Shown here: piece by piece, positions 1 through 8,490 of the stretch | How the letters are laid out: each line of letters opens with the position of its first letter | Numbering within the stretch: the first letter of the stretch is position 1 | Source of the DNA: Pseudomonas benzenivorans | Lineage (GTDB): Bacteria; Pseudomonadota; Gammaproteobacteria; Pseudomonadales; Pseudomonadaceae | Direction of reading: 5' to 3' | NCBI RefSeq assembly: GCF_900100495.1 | Contig: NZ_FNCT01000001.1 | Coordinates: 496,001-560,000, forward strand | Length of the DNA: 64,000 nt | Notes under the pieces: model-generated | Database searches by the model: none | What the model saw: the letters and a program-made list of their open reading frames with translations, nothing else | What the model was told of the DNA's origin: nothing | Position numbers and translations under genes: made by a program

Positions 1-2067
1 GCGCCGCTCAAGGACCAGGTCGAGTCGCTCAGCCCGGCGCAACGCGAGGTGCTCGCGGTGCTGCCGCTGCTCAACGCCATTCGCCAGGTCGCCGCCAACC
101 CGCCGTCCTGGGCCGAAGGCTACGGCCTGTACCAGGGCGACATGCTCGGCGCCGAGGCGGCCAGCGTCTACCGCAAGCTGCTGATCGCGGTGATGGCGCC
201 GCGCCTGCTCACGCGCCTGGAGGAACAGCTGCGCAGCGGCGGCAACTCGGACTTCCTCTACGAGGGCCTCAAGGCCTACCTGATGCTGGCCAGCGGCGAG
301 CACTATGACGCGGATTTCATCAAGGCCTGGATCAACCTCGACTGGGACCACAGCCTGCCGCGCGACCTGGCCCCGGAACAGCGCGCGGCCCTGGCCGAGC
401 ACCTCGATGCGCTGTTCGCCCGCAAGCCGCCGCCGGCGCGCCTGGACGAGGACCTGATCGCCGACCTGCGCCGCCAGTTGCAGCAGATGTCGGTGGCGCA
501 GCGGGTCTACAACCGGGTCAAGCGGCAGAAGCTGCCCGATGGCCTGGCGGACTTCCGCATCAGCGAAGCGGCCGGGCGCGACGCCGCCCTGGTGTTCGCG
601 CGCAAGAGCGGCAAGCCGCTGAACGAGCCGTTGAGCGCTTTCTACACCTACCGCGGCTACCGCCAGGCATTCCTGGCCGCCAGCCTCAGCCAGTCCGGCG
701 CCCTGGCCGAGGAGCAATGGGTGCTCGGCCGCGCCCTCAGCGACAGCCAGGACACAGCCAGCCTGGCCCTGGACGTGCGCGACCTGTACTTCCAGGATTT
801 CCTCGGCCAGTGGGAGACACTGCTCGGCGACCTCGACTTCGTCGCCATCAGCAGCGTGGCCCAGGCCGCCGACGTGCTGCGGGTGCTCTCCGGGGCGAAT
901 TCGCCGCTGAAGAAGCTGCTCGACGCGGTGGCCAAGGAAACCGACCTGCAACAGGAGGATCGCCTGCCGGCGGAGAAGCTCAAGGCCGCCGACGGCACGG
1001 TGGACAAGCTCAAGCAGCAGCTCGGCTCGCTGGTCGGCCAACCGAGCGACGGCGAGGAGCAGGCGGCTGCGCCGGTCGACCCGATCACCGCGCGCTTCGC
1101 CGAGCTGAACAGCCTGGTGGCGAAGAGCGAGGGCGGGGCGGCGCCGATCGACGACCTGCTCGCCCAGCTCAACGAGCTCTACGTGCAGGTCAGCGGCATG
1201 AGCGGCGCCAGCGGCGATGCCCTGCTCGGCGAGGCGAAGAACCAGGCGGTGGCGGCCGCGGCCCGGGTCAAGCTCGGTGCCGAACGGCAACCGCCGCTGG
1301 TGCAGAACCTGGTCAACTCGGTGGTCAGTGCCACCACCAACAGCATGATGGGCGGCATCCGCAGCCAGCTCAACGCGGCCTGGATCGCCGAGGTGCTCAA
1401 CATCTACCGCCAGTCCCTGGCCGGGCGCTACCCCTTGGTCAATGGCAGCGCGCGCGAGGCCACCCTGGAGGATTTCGGCAATTTCTTCGGCGTCGGCGGG
1501 GTGATGGACAGCTACTTTCGCAAGTACCTGCAGCCCTATGTCGACACCTCGGCGAGCAGCTGGCGCTGGCAGCCGGGTGCGGCGGAGAAGCTCGGCATCG
1601 GCGCCGGCGTGTTGCAGACCTTCCAGCGTGCAGCGGCCATTCGCGATGCGTTCTTCCGCGCCGGCGGGACCCAGCCGACGGTGCGTTTCGAACTCAAGCC
1701 GGTGGCCATGGATGCCGCCATCAGCCAGTTCCTGCTCGACCTGGACGGCCAGCAACTGAGCTACGACCATGGCCCCAGCCGGCCGGTGGCGATGCAGTGG
1801 CCCAGCCCCAACAGCCTCGGCGTGGTGCGCCTGACGGTTGCCCCGCCGACCAGCGCCGGACGCTCGGGCCTGACCCTGGAAGGCCCCTGGGCCTGGTTCC
1901 GCCTGCTCGAGCAGTCCGACCTGACCCAGGGCAGCTCGCCGGACCGCTTCACCCTGCGCCTGCGCGTGGACAACGCCAGCCTGGCCTGCGAACTGCGCGC
2001 CAGCAGCGCCTTCAACCCGTTCAAGAACCGCGTGCTGAGCGGCTTCAGCCTGCCGGAGCGGCTATGA
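1..2067 (+). CDS. tssM: Type VI secretion inner-membrane protein TssM (IcmF), C-terminal part
   Basis: The frame is open from base 1, so the gene is cut by the window edge and only about the last 688 residues are present. The visible part corresponds to the periplasmic IcmF-related region and the C-terminal domain of TssM; the N-terminal membrane segments and ATPase-like domain lie outside. TssM with TssL and TssJ forms the membrane complex that anchors the type VI sheath. The assignment rests on the sequence character and on the neighbours: the stop codon overlaps the tagF start (ATGA at 2064-2067), and tagF-pppA-ppkA-tagTSRQ follow in exactly the order seen beside icmF1 in the P. aeruginosa H1-T6SS. 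Confidence 0.85.
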   Translation, partial: APLKDQVESLSPAQREVLAVLPLLNAIRQVAANPPSWAEGYGLYQGDMLGAEAASVYRKLLIAVMAPRLLTRLEEQLRSGGNSDFLYEGLKAYLMLASGEHYDADFIKAWINLDWDHSLPRDLAPEQRAALAEHLDALFARKPPPARLDEDLIADLRRQLQQMSVAQRVYNRVKRQKLPDGLADFRISEAAGRDAALVFARKSGKPLNEPLSAFYTYRGYRQAFLAASLSQSGALAEEQWVLGRALSDSQDTASLALDVRDLYFQDFLGQWETLLGDLDFVAISSVAQAADVLRVLSGANSPLKKLLDAVAKETDLQQEDRLPAEKLKAADGTVDKLKQQLGSLVGQPSDGEEQAAAPVDPITARFAELNSLVAKSEGGAAPIDDLLAQLNELYVQVSGMSGASGDALLGEAKNQAVAAAARVKLGAERQPPLVQNLVNSVVSATTNSMMGGIRSQLNAAWIAEVLNIYRQSLAGRYPLVNGSAREATLEDFGNFFGVGGVMDSYFRKYLQPYVDTSASSWRWQPGAAEKLGIGAGVLQTFQRAAAIRDAFFRAGGTQPTVRFELKPVAMDAAISQFLLDLDGQQLSYDHGPSRPVAMQWPSPNSLGVVRLTVAPPTSAGRSGLTLEGPWAWFRLLEQSDLTQGSSPDRFTLRLRVDNASLACELRASSAFNPFKNRVLSGFSLPERL

Positions 2068-2756
2068 GCGCAGCGGGTTTCTACGGCAAGCTGGCCGGAC
2101 GCGGGGACTTTATCCATCGCGGCCTGCCCAGCGGCTTCATCGAGCCCTGGGATGCCTGGCTGGCCGCCGGCATCGCCGCCAGCCAGGCGGAACTCGGGGC
2201 CGCCTGGCTGGATGCCTACCTGATCAGCCCGCTGTGGCGCTTCGCGGTGGCGCCGGGGCTGCTCGGCAATGACGCGGCGGTCGGGGTGATGATGCCGAGC
2301 ATCGACCGGGTCGGGCGCTATTTCCCGCTGTGCATCGTCCAGCTGCTGGACCAGCAGGCCGACCTGGCCTCGCTGGTCGGCGGGCCGGATGACTGGTTCG
2401 AGGCAGTCGAAGCGTTGCTGCTGTCGACGCTCGAGGCCGATGCCGAATTCGAGTCGTTCGAGGCCGCGGTCGGCGCCCTCGACGCGCCGCACCATGCGCG
2501 TCAAACACCGCGCAGCGCAGGTTTCCGTCACGTGCATTTCAATGTCGGCAGTCCGGCCGAGCGCACGGCGGTACTCGCCCAACTGAGCTGCGAGGGCGCC
2601 AGCCTGTGGTGGGGGCGGGGCTCCGAGCGGGTCGCCGCCGGCCTGCTGTGCTGCGCCGGCCTGCCGCCGCCGCAGGCCTTCAGCGCGTTCCTCCTCGGTA
2701 CGGGCGGCCAGCCGCCTTCGGCGCTACCCGTGCAGTTCGATTTCGAGAGCCCATGA
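2064..2756 (+). CDS. tagF: Type VI secretion-associated protein TagF (ImpM family)
   Basis: This 230-residue protein begins with the family pattern GFYGKLAGRGDF and carries the compact TagF/ImpM domain (DUF2094). In Pseudomonas TagF is a cytoplasmic post-translational repressor of the H1-T6SS that acts independently of the PpkA/PppA phosphorylation switch; this is established for the family, not shown here. The start at 2064 overlaps the tssM stop by four bases and the end overlaps the pppA start, so translation is probably coupled. A longer frame runs upstream through tssM but has no support as a coding start. Confidence 0.88.
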   Translation: MSAAGFYGKLAGRGDFIHRGLPSGFIEPWDAWLAAGIAASQAELGAAWLDAYLISPLWRFAVAPGLLGNDAAVGVMMPSIDRVGRYFPLCIVQLLDQQADLASLVGGPDDWFEAVEALLLSTLEADAEFESFEAAVGALDAPHHARQTPRSAGFRHVHFNVGSPAERTAVLAQLSCEGASLWWGRGSERVAAGLLCCAGLPPPQAFSAFLLGTGGQPPSALPVQFDFESP

Positions 2757-3484
2757 TGATTCCGTCCGCAGTCGATCATTACCAATCCGCCAGTCACAGC
2801 CATGTCGGCATGGTCCGCCAGGTCAACGAGGATGCCTGTCTCGATGCGCAGCAGGCCGGGCTCTGGGCCGTCGCCGACGGCATGGGCGGACACGCGGCCG
2901 GCGATTTCGTCAGCAGCCTGGTGGTCGACAGCTTGCGCCGGGTCGCCCCGGCGCAAGCGCTGCCCGACTATGTGCAGGCCCTGCGCGACAGCCTCGTCGA
3001 GGTCAACCGCGCGGTGCGTGAAGAAGCCGGGCGGCGCGGCGTGAGCATGATGGGCTGCACCCTGGTGCTGCTGGTCGCCCGCGGCAGCCAGGCGAGCTGC
3101 CTGTGGGCCGGCGACAGCCGCCTGTACCGCCTGCGCGATGGCCGGCTGAACCTCATCAGCCACGACCACAGTTATGTGCAGGAGCTGGTCGACAGCGGCG
3201 CACTGGGCGAGGCGGAGGCGCGCGAACACCCCATGGGCAATATCGTCACCCGCGCGCTGGGTGCCCAGGATGGCCTGGAGCTGGCCGAGGTACAGCTCGA
3301 GGTGCTTCCCGGCGACTGCTTCCTGCTGTGCAGCGACGGCCTCAACAAGACCGTGGAAGACCACGAGCTGCAGGAAGTGCTCGGCCATGAGGCGCCCTAT
3401 GAAATGGTCCGCAGCCTGGTGCACCTGGGCCTGACCCGGGGCGCGCCGGACAACATCACTGCGGTCGTCGTCAAAGCCTACTGA
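2753..3484 (+). CDS. pppA: Type VI secretion PP2C-type serine/threonine phosphatase PppA
   Basis: This 243-residue protein is a single PP2C catalytic domain. Visible metal-binding motifs are VRQVNEDA near the N-terminus, ADGMGGHAAGD around residues 40-50, and a C-terminal APDNITAVVV motif. PppA-type phosphatases dephosphorylate Fha1 and so antagonise the PpkA kinase, switching the type VI apparatus off. Two adjacent ATG codons (2753 and 2756) are possible starts; the first overlaps the tagF stop. ppkA follows after 16 bases, giving a kinase/phosphatase pair in one transcription unit. Confidence 0.9.
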   Translation: MMIPSAVDHYQSASHSHVGMVRQVNEDACLDAQQAGLWAVADGMGGHAAGDFVSSLVVDSLRRVAPAQALPDYVQALRDSLVEVNRAVREEAGRRGVSMMGCTLVLLVARGSQASCLWAGDSRLYRLRDGRLNLISHDHSYVQELVDSGALGEAEAREHPMGNIVTRALGAQDGLELAEVQLEVLPGDCFLLCSDGLNKTVEDHELQEVLGHEAPYEMVRSLVHLGLTRGAPDNITAVVVKAY

Positions 3485-3500
3485 GGGATGCAGGCAGAGC

Positions 3501-6500
3501 ATGGATATCGAGATTCCCGGCTACCAGATCGAGCGCGAACTGGGCGATGGCGCCATGGCCACGGTGTACCTGGCCACCCAGCGCTCGCTGGAACGCAAGG
3601 TGGCGTTGAAGATCATGGCGGCGGCGCTGGCGGCCGACCGCAGCTTCTGCGAGCGCTTCCTGCGCGAAGGCAAGACCCTGGCCCGGTTGTCCCATCCGCA
3701 CACGGTGACCATCTACGACATCGGCAGTGTCGACCACCACTACTACATGGCCATGGAGTACCTGCCCAACGGCACGCTCAAGGAGCGCATCGCCGAGGGT
3801 CTGAGCGCCGAACAGGGACTGCTCTACCTGCGCCAGATCGCTTCGGCCCTGGGCTATGCCCACGCCCAGGGTCTGGTCCACCGCGACGTCAAGCCGGCGA
3901 ATATCCTCTTTCGCGCCGACGGCGCGGCGGTGCTCTCGGACTTCGGCATCGCCAAGTCGCTGGAGGACCGCACCCAGTTCACCCAGGCCGGCTTCGCCGT
4001 CGGCACCCCCAGCTACATGAGCCCGGAACAGGCGCGCGGCCAGCAGATCGACGGCCGCGCCGACCTCTATGCCCTGGGCGTGGTGTTCTACGAAATCCTC
4101 ACCGGCAAGCTGCCCTATGTCGGCGCCGATTCGCTGTCCACCGCCCTGGCCCACCTGACCGAGCCCTTGCCCGAATTGCCGATCGCCCAGGGCCGCTACC
4201 AGGCGATCCTGAGCAAGCTGCTGGCTAAGGAACCGGCCGAGCGCTTCGCCGATGCGGCGGCGCTGATCGCCGCGCTGGACCAGCTGCCGGCGGCCGCCGC
4301 GCCGGCGCACGGCGACAGCGAGGCGACCCAGTTCCGCCCCCTGGGCCTGCCGCCCGAAGCCATGGCGCAGCAGGCCGGGCGTATCGACCTCGGCGGGCTG
4401 ACGCCGGTGTCGTTGAACATGCCGCCATTGGCGACGGAAACGCCGGCCGCCGCACCCCAGGCGAAGCAAGCCGCAGACAGTCGCGAGCAACGCCCGGCTG
4501 CGCCGCCGCCGAGCCAGGGGCGCGGGCCGCGGCTGGCGATAGCCGGCGCCGCGCTGCTCGGGCTGCTGGCGCTGCTCGGCGGCGGCTACTGGCTGTTCGT
4601 CGCCACGCCGGCTAGCGCGCCGGAGCAGGCCGAGGTCGAAGCACCGGAACAGTCCGCCGGCGAGTCGCCAGCAGCGTCCGCCGAGTCTTCGGCGCAGTCG
4701 GCCGGCGCCGAGGGCGAGGCCGTGGTTCAGGACGGCGGCGAACGGCCGCTGTTGATGGCCGGCAAGAAGACCCTGTTCCAGCGCGTGCTGAGCAAGCCCG
4801 AGGCGCGTTTCGCCAGCCAGGCGGGAGGCGCGGGGCAGGGCGACGCGCTGCCGGCTTTCTCGGTGTTCTATGTCTACCAGCGTAAGCTGGTCGGCGGGCA
4901 GGACTGGCTGGAACTCGGCGTCTCCAGCGACGGCCAGCGCGACGGCTGGCTGCCGGCCGCGGCGGTGAGCGACTGGAAGCAGAGCCTGGTGCTCAAGTTC
5001 ACCGAGCGTTCCGGGCGCTCGCCGGTGATGTTCCTCGATACGCCCGACGCGGTGGAGCGCTTTCTCGGCGATACCGCACAGGCGCGCGCGGCGCTGCACC
5101 AGGCGCAGTTCGAGAAGCAGGTCGCTCCCGAGATAGTTGCCCTGGAACCGCTCGACAGCGCCGTTCCGCAGGAGCAGTTCTACCTGCTGCCGATCTTCGA
5201 GTCGCGCGAGGGCTTCGATGGCAACGGCCTGCCGGTGCAGCTGCTCAACGTCGCCTCGATCGACCCCGGCGACGCCGAGCAGGTGATGGGTGACGGTAGC
5301 CAGGCTTACCAGAACGGCCAGTTCCGTACCGGCATCGTCCTGGTGGTCGACACCTCGGTATCGATGCAACCCTATATCGACCGGGTCAGCCAGGTGGTGC
5401 AGGAACTGCACCGGCAGATCGCCAGCCGCGGCGACCTGGACAACGTCAGCTTCGGCCTGGTGGGCTTTCGCAGCAACATCGAGAAAACCCCGGGGCTGGA
5501 GTACGTCAGTCGCACTCTGGTGAGCCTGGAGGAGGGCAGCGATCCGCAGCGCTTCGTCGAGCTGGCCCGCCAGGTCCGGGCCACCGACGTCTCCAGCCAC
5601 GCCTTCAACGAGGACGCTTTCGCCGGGGTGATGGAGGCGGTCGAGGGCATGGACTGGACCCCCTACAGCGGCCGCCTGATCCTGCTGGTCAGCGACGCCG
5701 GGGCGCTGCGCAAGAACGACCCGCTCAGTCGCACCCAGATGAACGAGGCCGAGGTGCGCGAGGCGGCGCTGCGCAAGCAGATCAAGATCTACGCCCTGCA
5801 CCTGCGCACGCCGCTCGGCAAGGACAACCACGGCTTCGCCGAGCAGCAGTACCGCAGCCTGACCGCCGACGCCAACCCGCAGATCGGCGACCTGTATATC
5901 CCGGTGGCCGATGGCGAGGTGGGTAAGTTCGGGCAGAGCGTCGCCGAGATCGGGATGATCTTCGCCGAACTGGTGCACCAGGTGGGCAGCAATCAGGTGC
6001 TCAAGCCCAGCGAGCACCAGTCCGCGCACAGTATCGCGGCCAAGAGCACGGCCATCGGCTACGCCATGCACATGGATTTCCTCGGCCGCCGCCGTGCGGT
6101 GCAGGCCCCGCAGCTGGTCACCGCCTGGACCGCCGATCACGACCTGACCAACCCGTCGTTGCCGGCCTTCCAGGTCTGCGTGCTGCTGACCAAGCTGCAG
6201 CTCAACGACCTGCAGCAGTCGCTCAAGCTGATCGTCGACGCGGCGCGGCGCACCCAGTCCTCGCCCAAGGACTTCTTCCAGGAGATCGCCAGCGCCAGCG
6301 CCTACATGAGCCGCGACCCCAGCGGCCTCAAGCAAGGGCGTAACCTGGCCGAGTCCGGCGTGCTCGGCGAGTACCTGGAGGGGCTGCCGTACCGCAGCAA
6401 GTCGCTGAACATGACCCAGGACCTCTGGCTGTCGCTGAGTGTGGCCGAGCAGGAGGACTTCATCGACGAACTGCAATCGAAGATCCGCCTCTACGAAACC

Positions 6501-6590
6501 TTCCACAACGACATCGCCAACTGGGTGCGGTTCGGCGATGCGCAACCTGGCGACGCGCTCTATCGCGTGCCGCTGGCGACGCTGCCCTGA
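3501..6590 (+). CDS. ppkA: Type VI secretion serine/threonine protein kinase PpkA with VWA domain
   Basis: This 1029-residue membrane kinase starts with a Hanks-type domain: glycine loop LGDGAMATVYLA, VALKI lysine, HRDVKPAN with catalytic Asp129, and DFGIAK with Asp147. A Pro/Ala-rich linker leads to one transmembrane helix around residues 345-367. The periplasmic half contains a von Willebrand A domain whose MIDAS motif DTSVS starts at Asp617. In the family, TagQRST signals make PpkA dimerise and phosphorylate Fha, activating secretion. The kinase residues are all present. The stop codon shares a base with the tagT start, so the genes are coupled. Confidence 0.93.
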   Translation: MDIEIPGYQIERELGDGAMATVYLATQRSLERKVALKIMAAALAADRSFCERFLREGKTLARLSHPHTVTIYDIGSVDHHYYMAMEYLPNGTLKERIAEGLSAEQGLLYLRQIASALGYAHAQGLVHRDVKPANILFRADGAAVLSDFGIAKSLEDRTQFTQAGFAVGTPSYMSPEQARGQQIDGRADLYALGVVFYEILTGKLPYVGADSLSTALAHLTEPLPELPIAQGRYQAILSKLLAKEPAERFADAAALIAALDQLPAAAAPAHGDSEATQFRPLGLPPEAMAQQAGRIDLGGLTPVSLNMPPLATETPAAAPQAKQAADSREQRPAAPPPSQGRGPRLAIAGAALLGLLALLGGGYWLFVATPASAPEQAEVEAPEQSAGESPAASAESSAQSAGAEGEAVVQDGGERPLLMAGKKTLFQRVLSKPEARFASQAGGAGQGDALPAFSVFYVYQRKLVGGQDWLELGVSSDGQRDGWLPAAAVSDWKQSLVLKFTERSGRSPVMFLDTPDAVERFLGDTAQARAALHQAQFEKQVAPEIVALEPLDSAVPQEQFYLLPIFESREGFDGNGLPVQLLNVASIDPGDAEQVMGDGSQAYQNGQFRTGIVLVVDTSVSMQPYIDRVSQVVQELHRQIASRGDLDNVSFGLVGFRSNIEKTPGLEYVSRTLVSLEEGSDPQRFVELARQVRATDVSSHAFNEDAFAGVMEAVEGMDWTPYSGRLILLVSDAGALRKNDPLSRTQMNEAEVREAALRKQIKIYALHLRTPLGKDNHGFAEQQYRSLTADANPQIGDLYIPVADGEVGKFGQSVAEIGMIFAELVHQVGSNQVLKPSEHQSAHSIAAKSTAIGYAMHMDFLGRRRAVQAPQLVTAWTADHDLTNPSLPAFQVCVLLTKLQLNDLQQSLKLIVDAARRTQSSPKDFFQEIASASAYMSRDPSGLKQGRNLAESGVLGEYLEGLPYRSKSLNMTQDLWLSLSVAEQEDFIDELQSKIRLYETFHNDIANWVRFGDAQPGDALYRVPLATLP

Positions 6591-7294
6591 TGCTGCGCCT
6601 GCGCGATATCGGCAAGAGCCGCAACGGCTACCGCCTGCTGGTGCCGCGCCTGGACCTGCGCCCCGGCCAGCGCCTGGCCCTGGTGGGGCCGAGCGGCAGC
6701 GGCAAGAGCACCTTGCTCGACCTGCTGGCCCTGGTGCTCAGCCCGGACCCCGGCGGCACCCTGGAGCTGACCCGCGACGGCCGCATCAGCGACATCGCCG
6801 GGCTCTGGCGCCACGGCCGCCAGGACCTGCTGGCCGAGTTGCGCAGCCGCGCCATGGGCTATGTACTGCAGACCGGCGGCCTGCTCGGCTTTCTCGATGT
6901 ACGACGCAATATCGGCCTGTCGCGCGCCCTGCTGGGCATGGCCGAGGATGCCACGGTGCAGCGCCTGGCCGAGCGCCTGGAAATCGCCGACCAGCTGCAC
7001 AAGCTGCCCGCCGCGCTTTCGGTCGGCCAGCGCCAGCGGGTCAGCATCGCCCGGGCGCTGGCCCACTCACCGGCCATCGTGCTGGCCGACGAACCGACGG
7101 CCTCGCTCGATCCGCTGAATGCCGAGCGGGTCATGCAATTGCTGGTCGCCCAGGCCGAGGAGCAAGGTGCCTGCATCGTCGTGGCCACCCATGACGAGGC
7201 GCTGGCGCAGCGGGTCGGCCTGCAACTGCAGCGCCTGCAGGTGCAGCGCAGCGGCGCTGGCGGCGTGCTCGCGACCCTGCTGGAGGCCGGCTGA
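6590..7294 (+). CDS. tagT: TagT, ABC-transporter ATPase of the type VI signalling complex
   Basis: This 234-residue nucleotide-binding domain has Walker A GPSGSGKST near residues 33-41, the ABC signature LSVGQRQR and Walker B IVLADEPTASLD. It belongs to the LolD/MacB-like ATPases. In P. aeruginosa TagT and the permease TagS form an inner-membrane complex with ATPase activity that acts upstream of PpkA in the threonine-phosphorylation pathway; it is not known to transport a substrate. The start overlaps the ppkA stop (TGATG), and the stop overlaps the tagS start in the same way. Confidence 0.88.
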   Translation: MLRLRDIGKSRNGYRLLVPRLDLRPGQRLALVGPSGSGKSTLLDLLALVLSPDPGGTLELTRDGRISDIAGLWRHGRQDLLAELRSRAMGYVLQTGGLLGFLDVRRNIGLSRALLGMAEDATVQRLAERLEIADQLHKLPAALSVGQRQRVSIARALAHSPAIVLADEPTASLDPLNAERVMQLLVAQAEEQGACIVVATHDEALAQRVGLQLQRLQVQRSGAGGVLATLLEAG

Positions 7295-8490
7295 TGGGCC
7301 TGGCGCTGATGAGCCAGCTGGCCTGGCACGACTACCGCGCCGACGGCCGCCTGTCGGCCTGCGCGGTGTTGGCGCTGGTCGCGGTGCTGGCGCCGCTGCT
7401 GGTGCTGTTCGGCCTCAAGTTCGGCCTGATCACCAGCCTCACCGAGCGCCTGGAGCGCGACCCCGGGGTGCGCGAGATCGTGCCGCTGGGCGGTGGGCGC
7501 TTCAGTGCCGAGGCGATCGCCGAGCTGGCCGCCCGTGCCGACGTGGCCTTCGCCTTGCCGCGCACCCGGCAGATCGCCGCCACCGCCGAGCTGTCCGCCG
7601 GCGACAGGGGCGTGACGGTGGAGATGATTCCCACCGCCGCCGGCGATCCGCTGGTGGCGCCGGCGCTCCTGCCGTTGCCCGCGGACGGCGTGCTGCTCAG
7701 CCAGCGGGCGGCGGAGAAGCTCGGCGTGGAGGCCGGCGACCGCTTGAGCGCCGCCTTCGGCCGCCAGGTCGACGGCCGCCCGGAATACCAGCGCACCGAC
7801 TTGCTGGTGGTGGGTGTGCTGCCGCTCGGCGCCTTCCCCCGCGATGCCCTGTTCGCCTCGCTGAGCCTGCTCGAAGCCGCGGAGGATTACCGCGACGGTC
7901 TGGCGGTGCCGGCGCTGGGCTGGCCCGGGCGGAGCGAGGCGCAGCGCAGTGCGCGGGTCTATCCGGGCTTTCGCCTGTATGCCGCGGGCCTAGAGGATGT
8001 CGAGCGCCTGCGCCGCTATTTCGCCGCGCGCAACCTGGAGGTGGCCACCCAGGCGCAGGCCATCGCCCAGCTGCGCTCGCTCAGTCGCAACCTCAGCCTG
8101 GTGTTCTGGATCATCGCCAGCCTGGCGCTCGGCGGCGCCTTCGCGGCGATGACCGCCAGCGCCCTGGCCGCGGTCGAGCGCAAGCGCCGGGCCCTGTCGG
8201 TGCTGCGCCTGCTCGGCTTCTCGTCCACCGCGCTGGTCGCCTTCGTGGTGTTGCAGGCGCTCTACACCGGGGTGTTCGGCCTGATCCTGGCGTGGGGGCT
8301 GTATGGCGCGGCGGAGCTCGGGTTGAACCGCCTGTTCCAGCAGACGCCGGGCGAGTACGCCTGCAGCCTGCTGTTCGGGCATTACCTGCTGGCGCTGCTG
8401 GCGACCTTGCTGTGCAGCAGCCTGGCCGCCGCCTCCGGTGGCTGGCGGGCGGCGCGGATCGAAGCCTCGGAAGGATTGCGCGATGTCTAA
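7294..8490 (+). CDS. tagS: TagS, FtsX-like permease of the type VI signalling complex
   Basis: This 398-residue integral membrane protein has an N-terminal helix (about residues 22-42), a large periplasmic domain, and three C-terminal helices characteristic of FtsX/MacB-type permeases. It is the membrane partner of TagT, and the pair passes the surface signal to PpkA. The ATG overlaps the tagT stop. The end overlaps a possible tagR start at 8483, and the downstream sequence is disturbed by an inverted repeat, as described under tagR. Confidence 0.86.
   Translation: MGLALMSQLAWHDYRADGRLSACAVLALVAVLAPLLVLFGLKFGLITSLTERLERDPGVREIVPLGGGRFSAEAIAELAARADVAFALPRTRQIAATAELSAGDRGVTVEMIPTAAGDPLVAPALLPLPADGVLLSQRAAEKLGVEAGDRLSAAFGRQVDGRPEYQRTDLLVVGVLPLGAFPRDALFASLSLLEAAEDYRDGLAVPALGWPGRSEAQRSARVYPGFRLYAAGLEDVERLRRYFAARNLEVATQAQAIAQLRSLSRNLSLVFWIIASLALGGAFAAMTASALAAVERKRRALSVLRLLGFSSTALVAFVVLQALYTGVFGLILAWGLYGAAELGLNRLFQQTPGEYACSLLFGHYLLALLATLLCSSLAAASGGWRAARIEASEGLRDV

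Noticed and set aside
3471-6545. A 1024-codon open frame on the minus strand opposite ppkA
   Set aside because: It is the antisense shadow of a GC-rich gene. The sense frame has all kinase and VWA motifs, and the antisense product shows only repetitive low-complexity composition.
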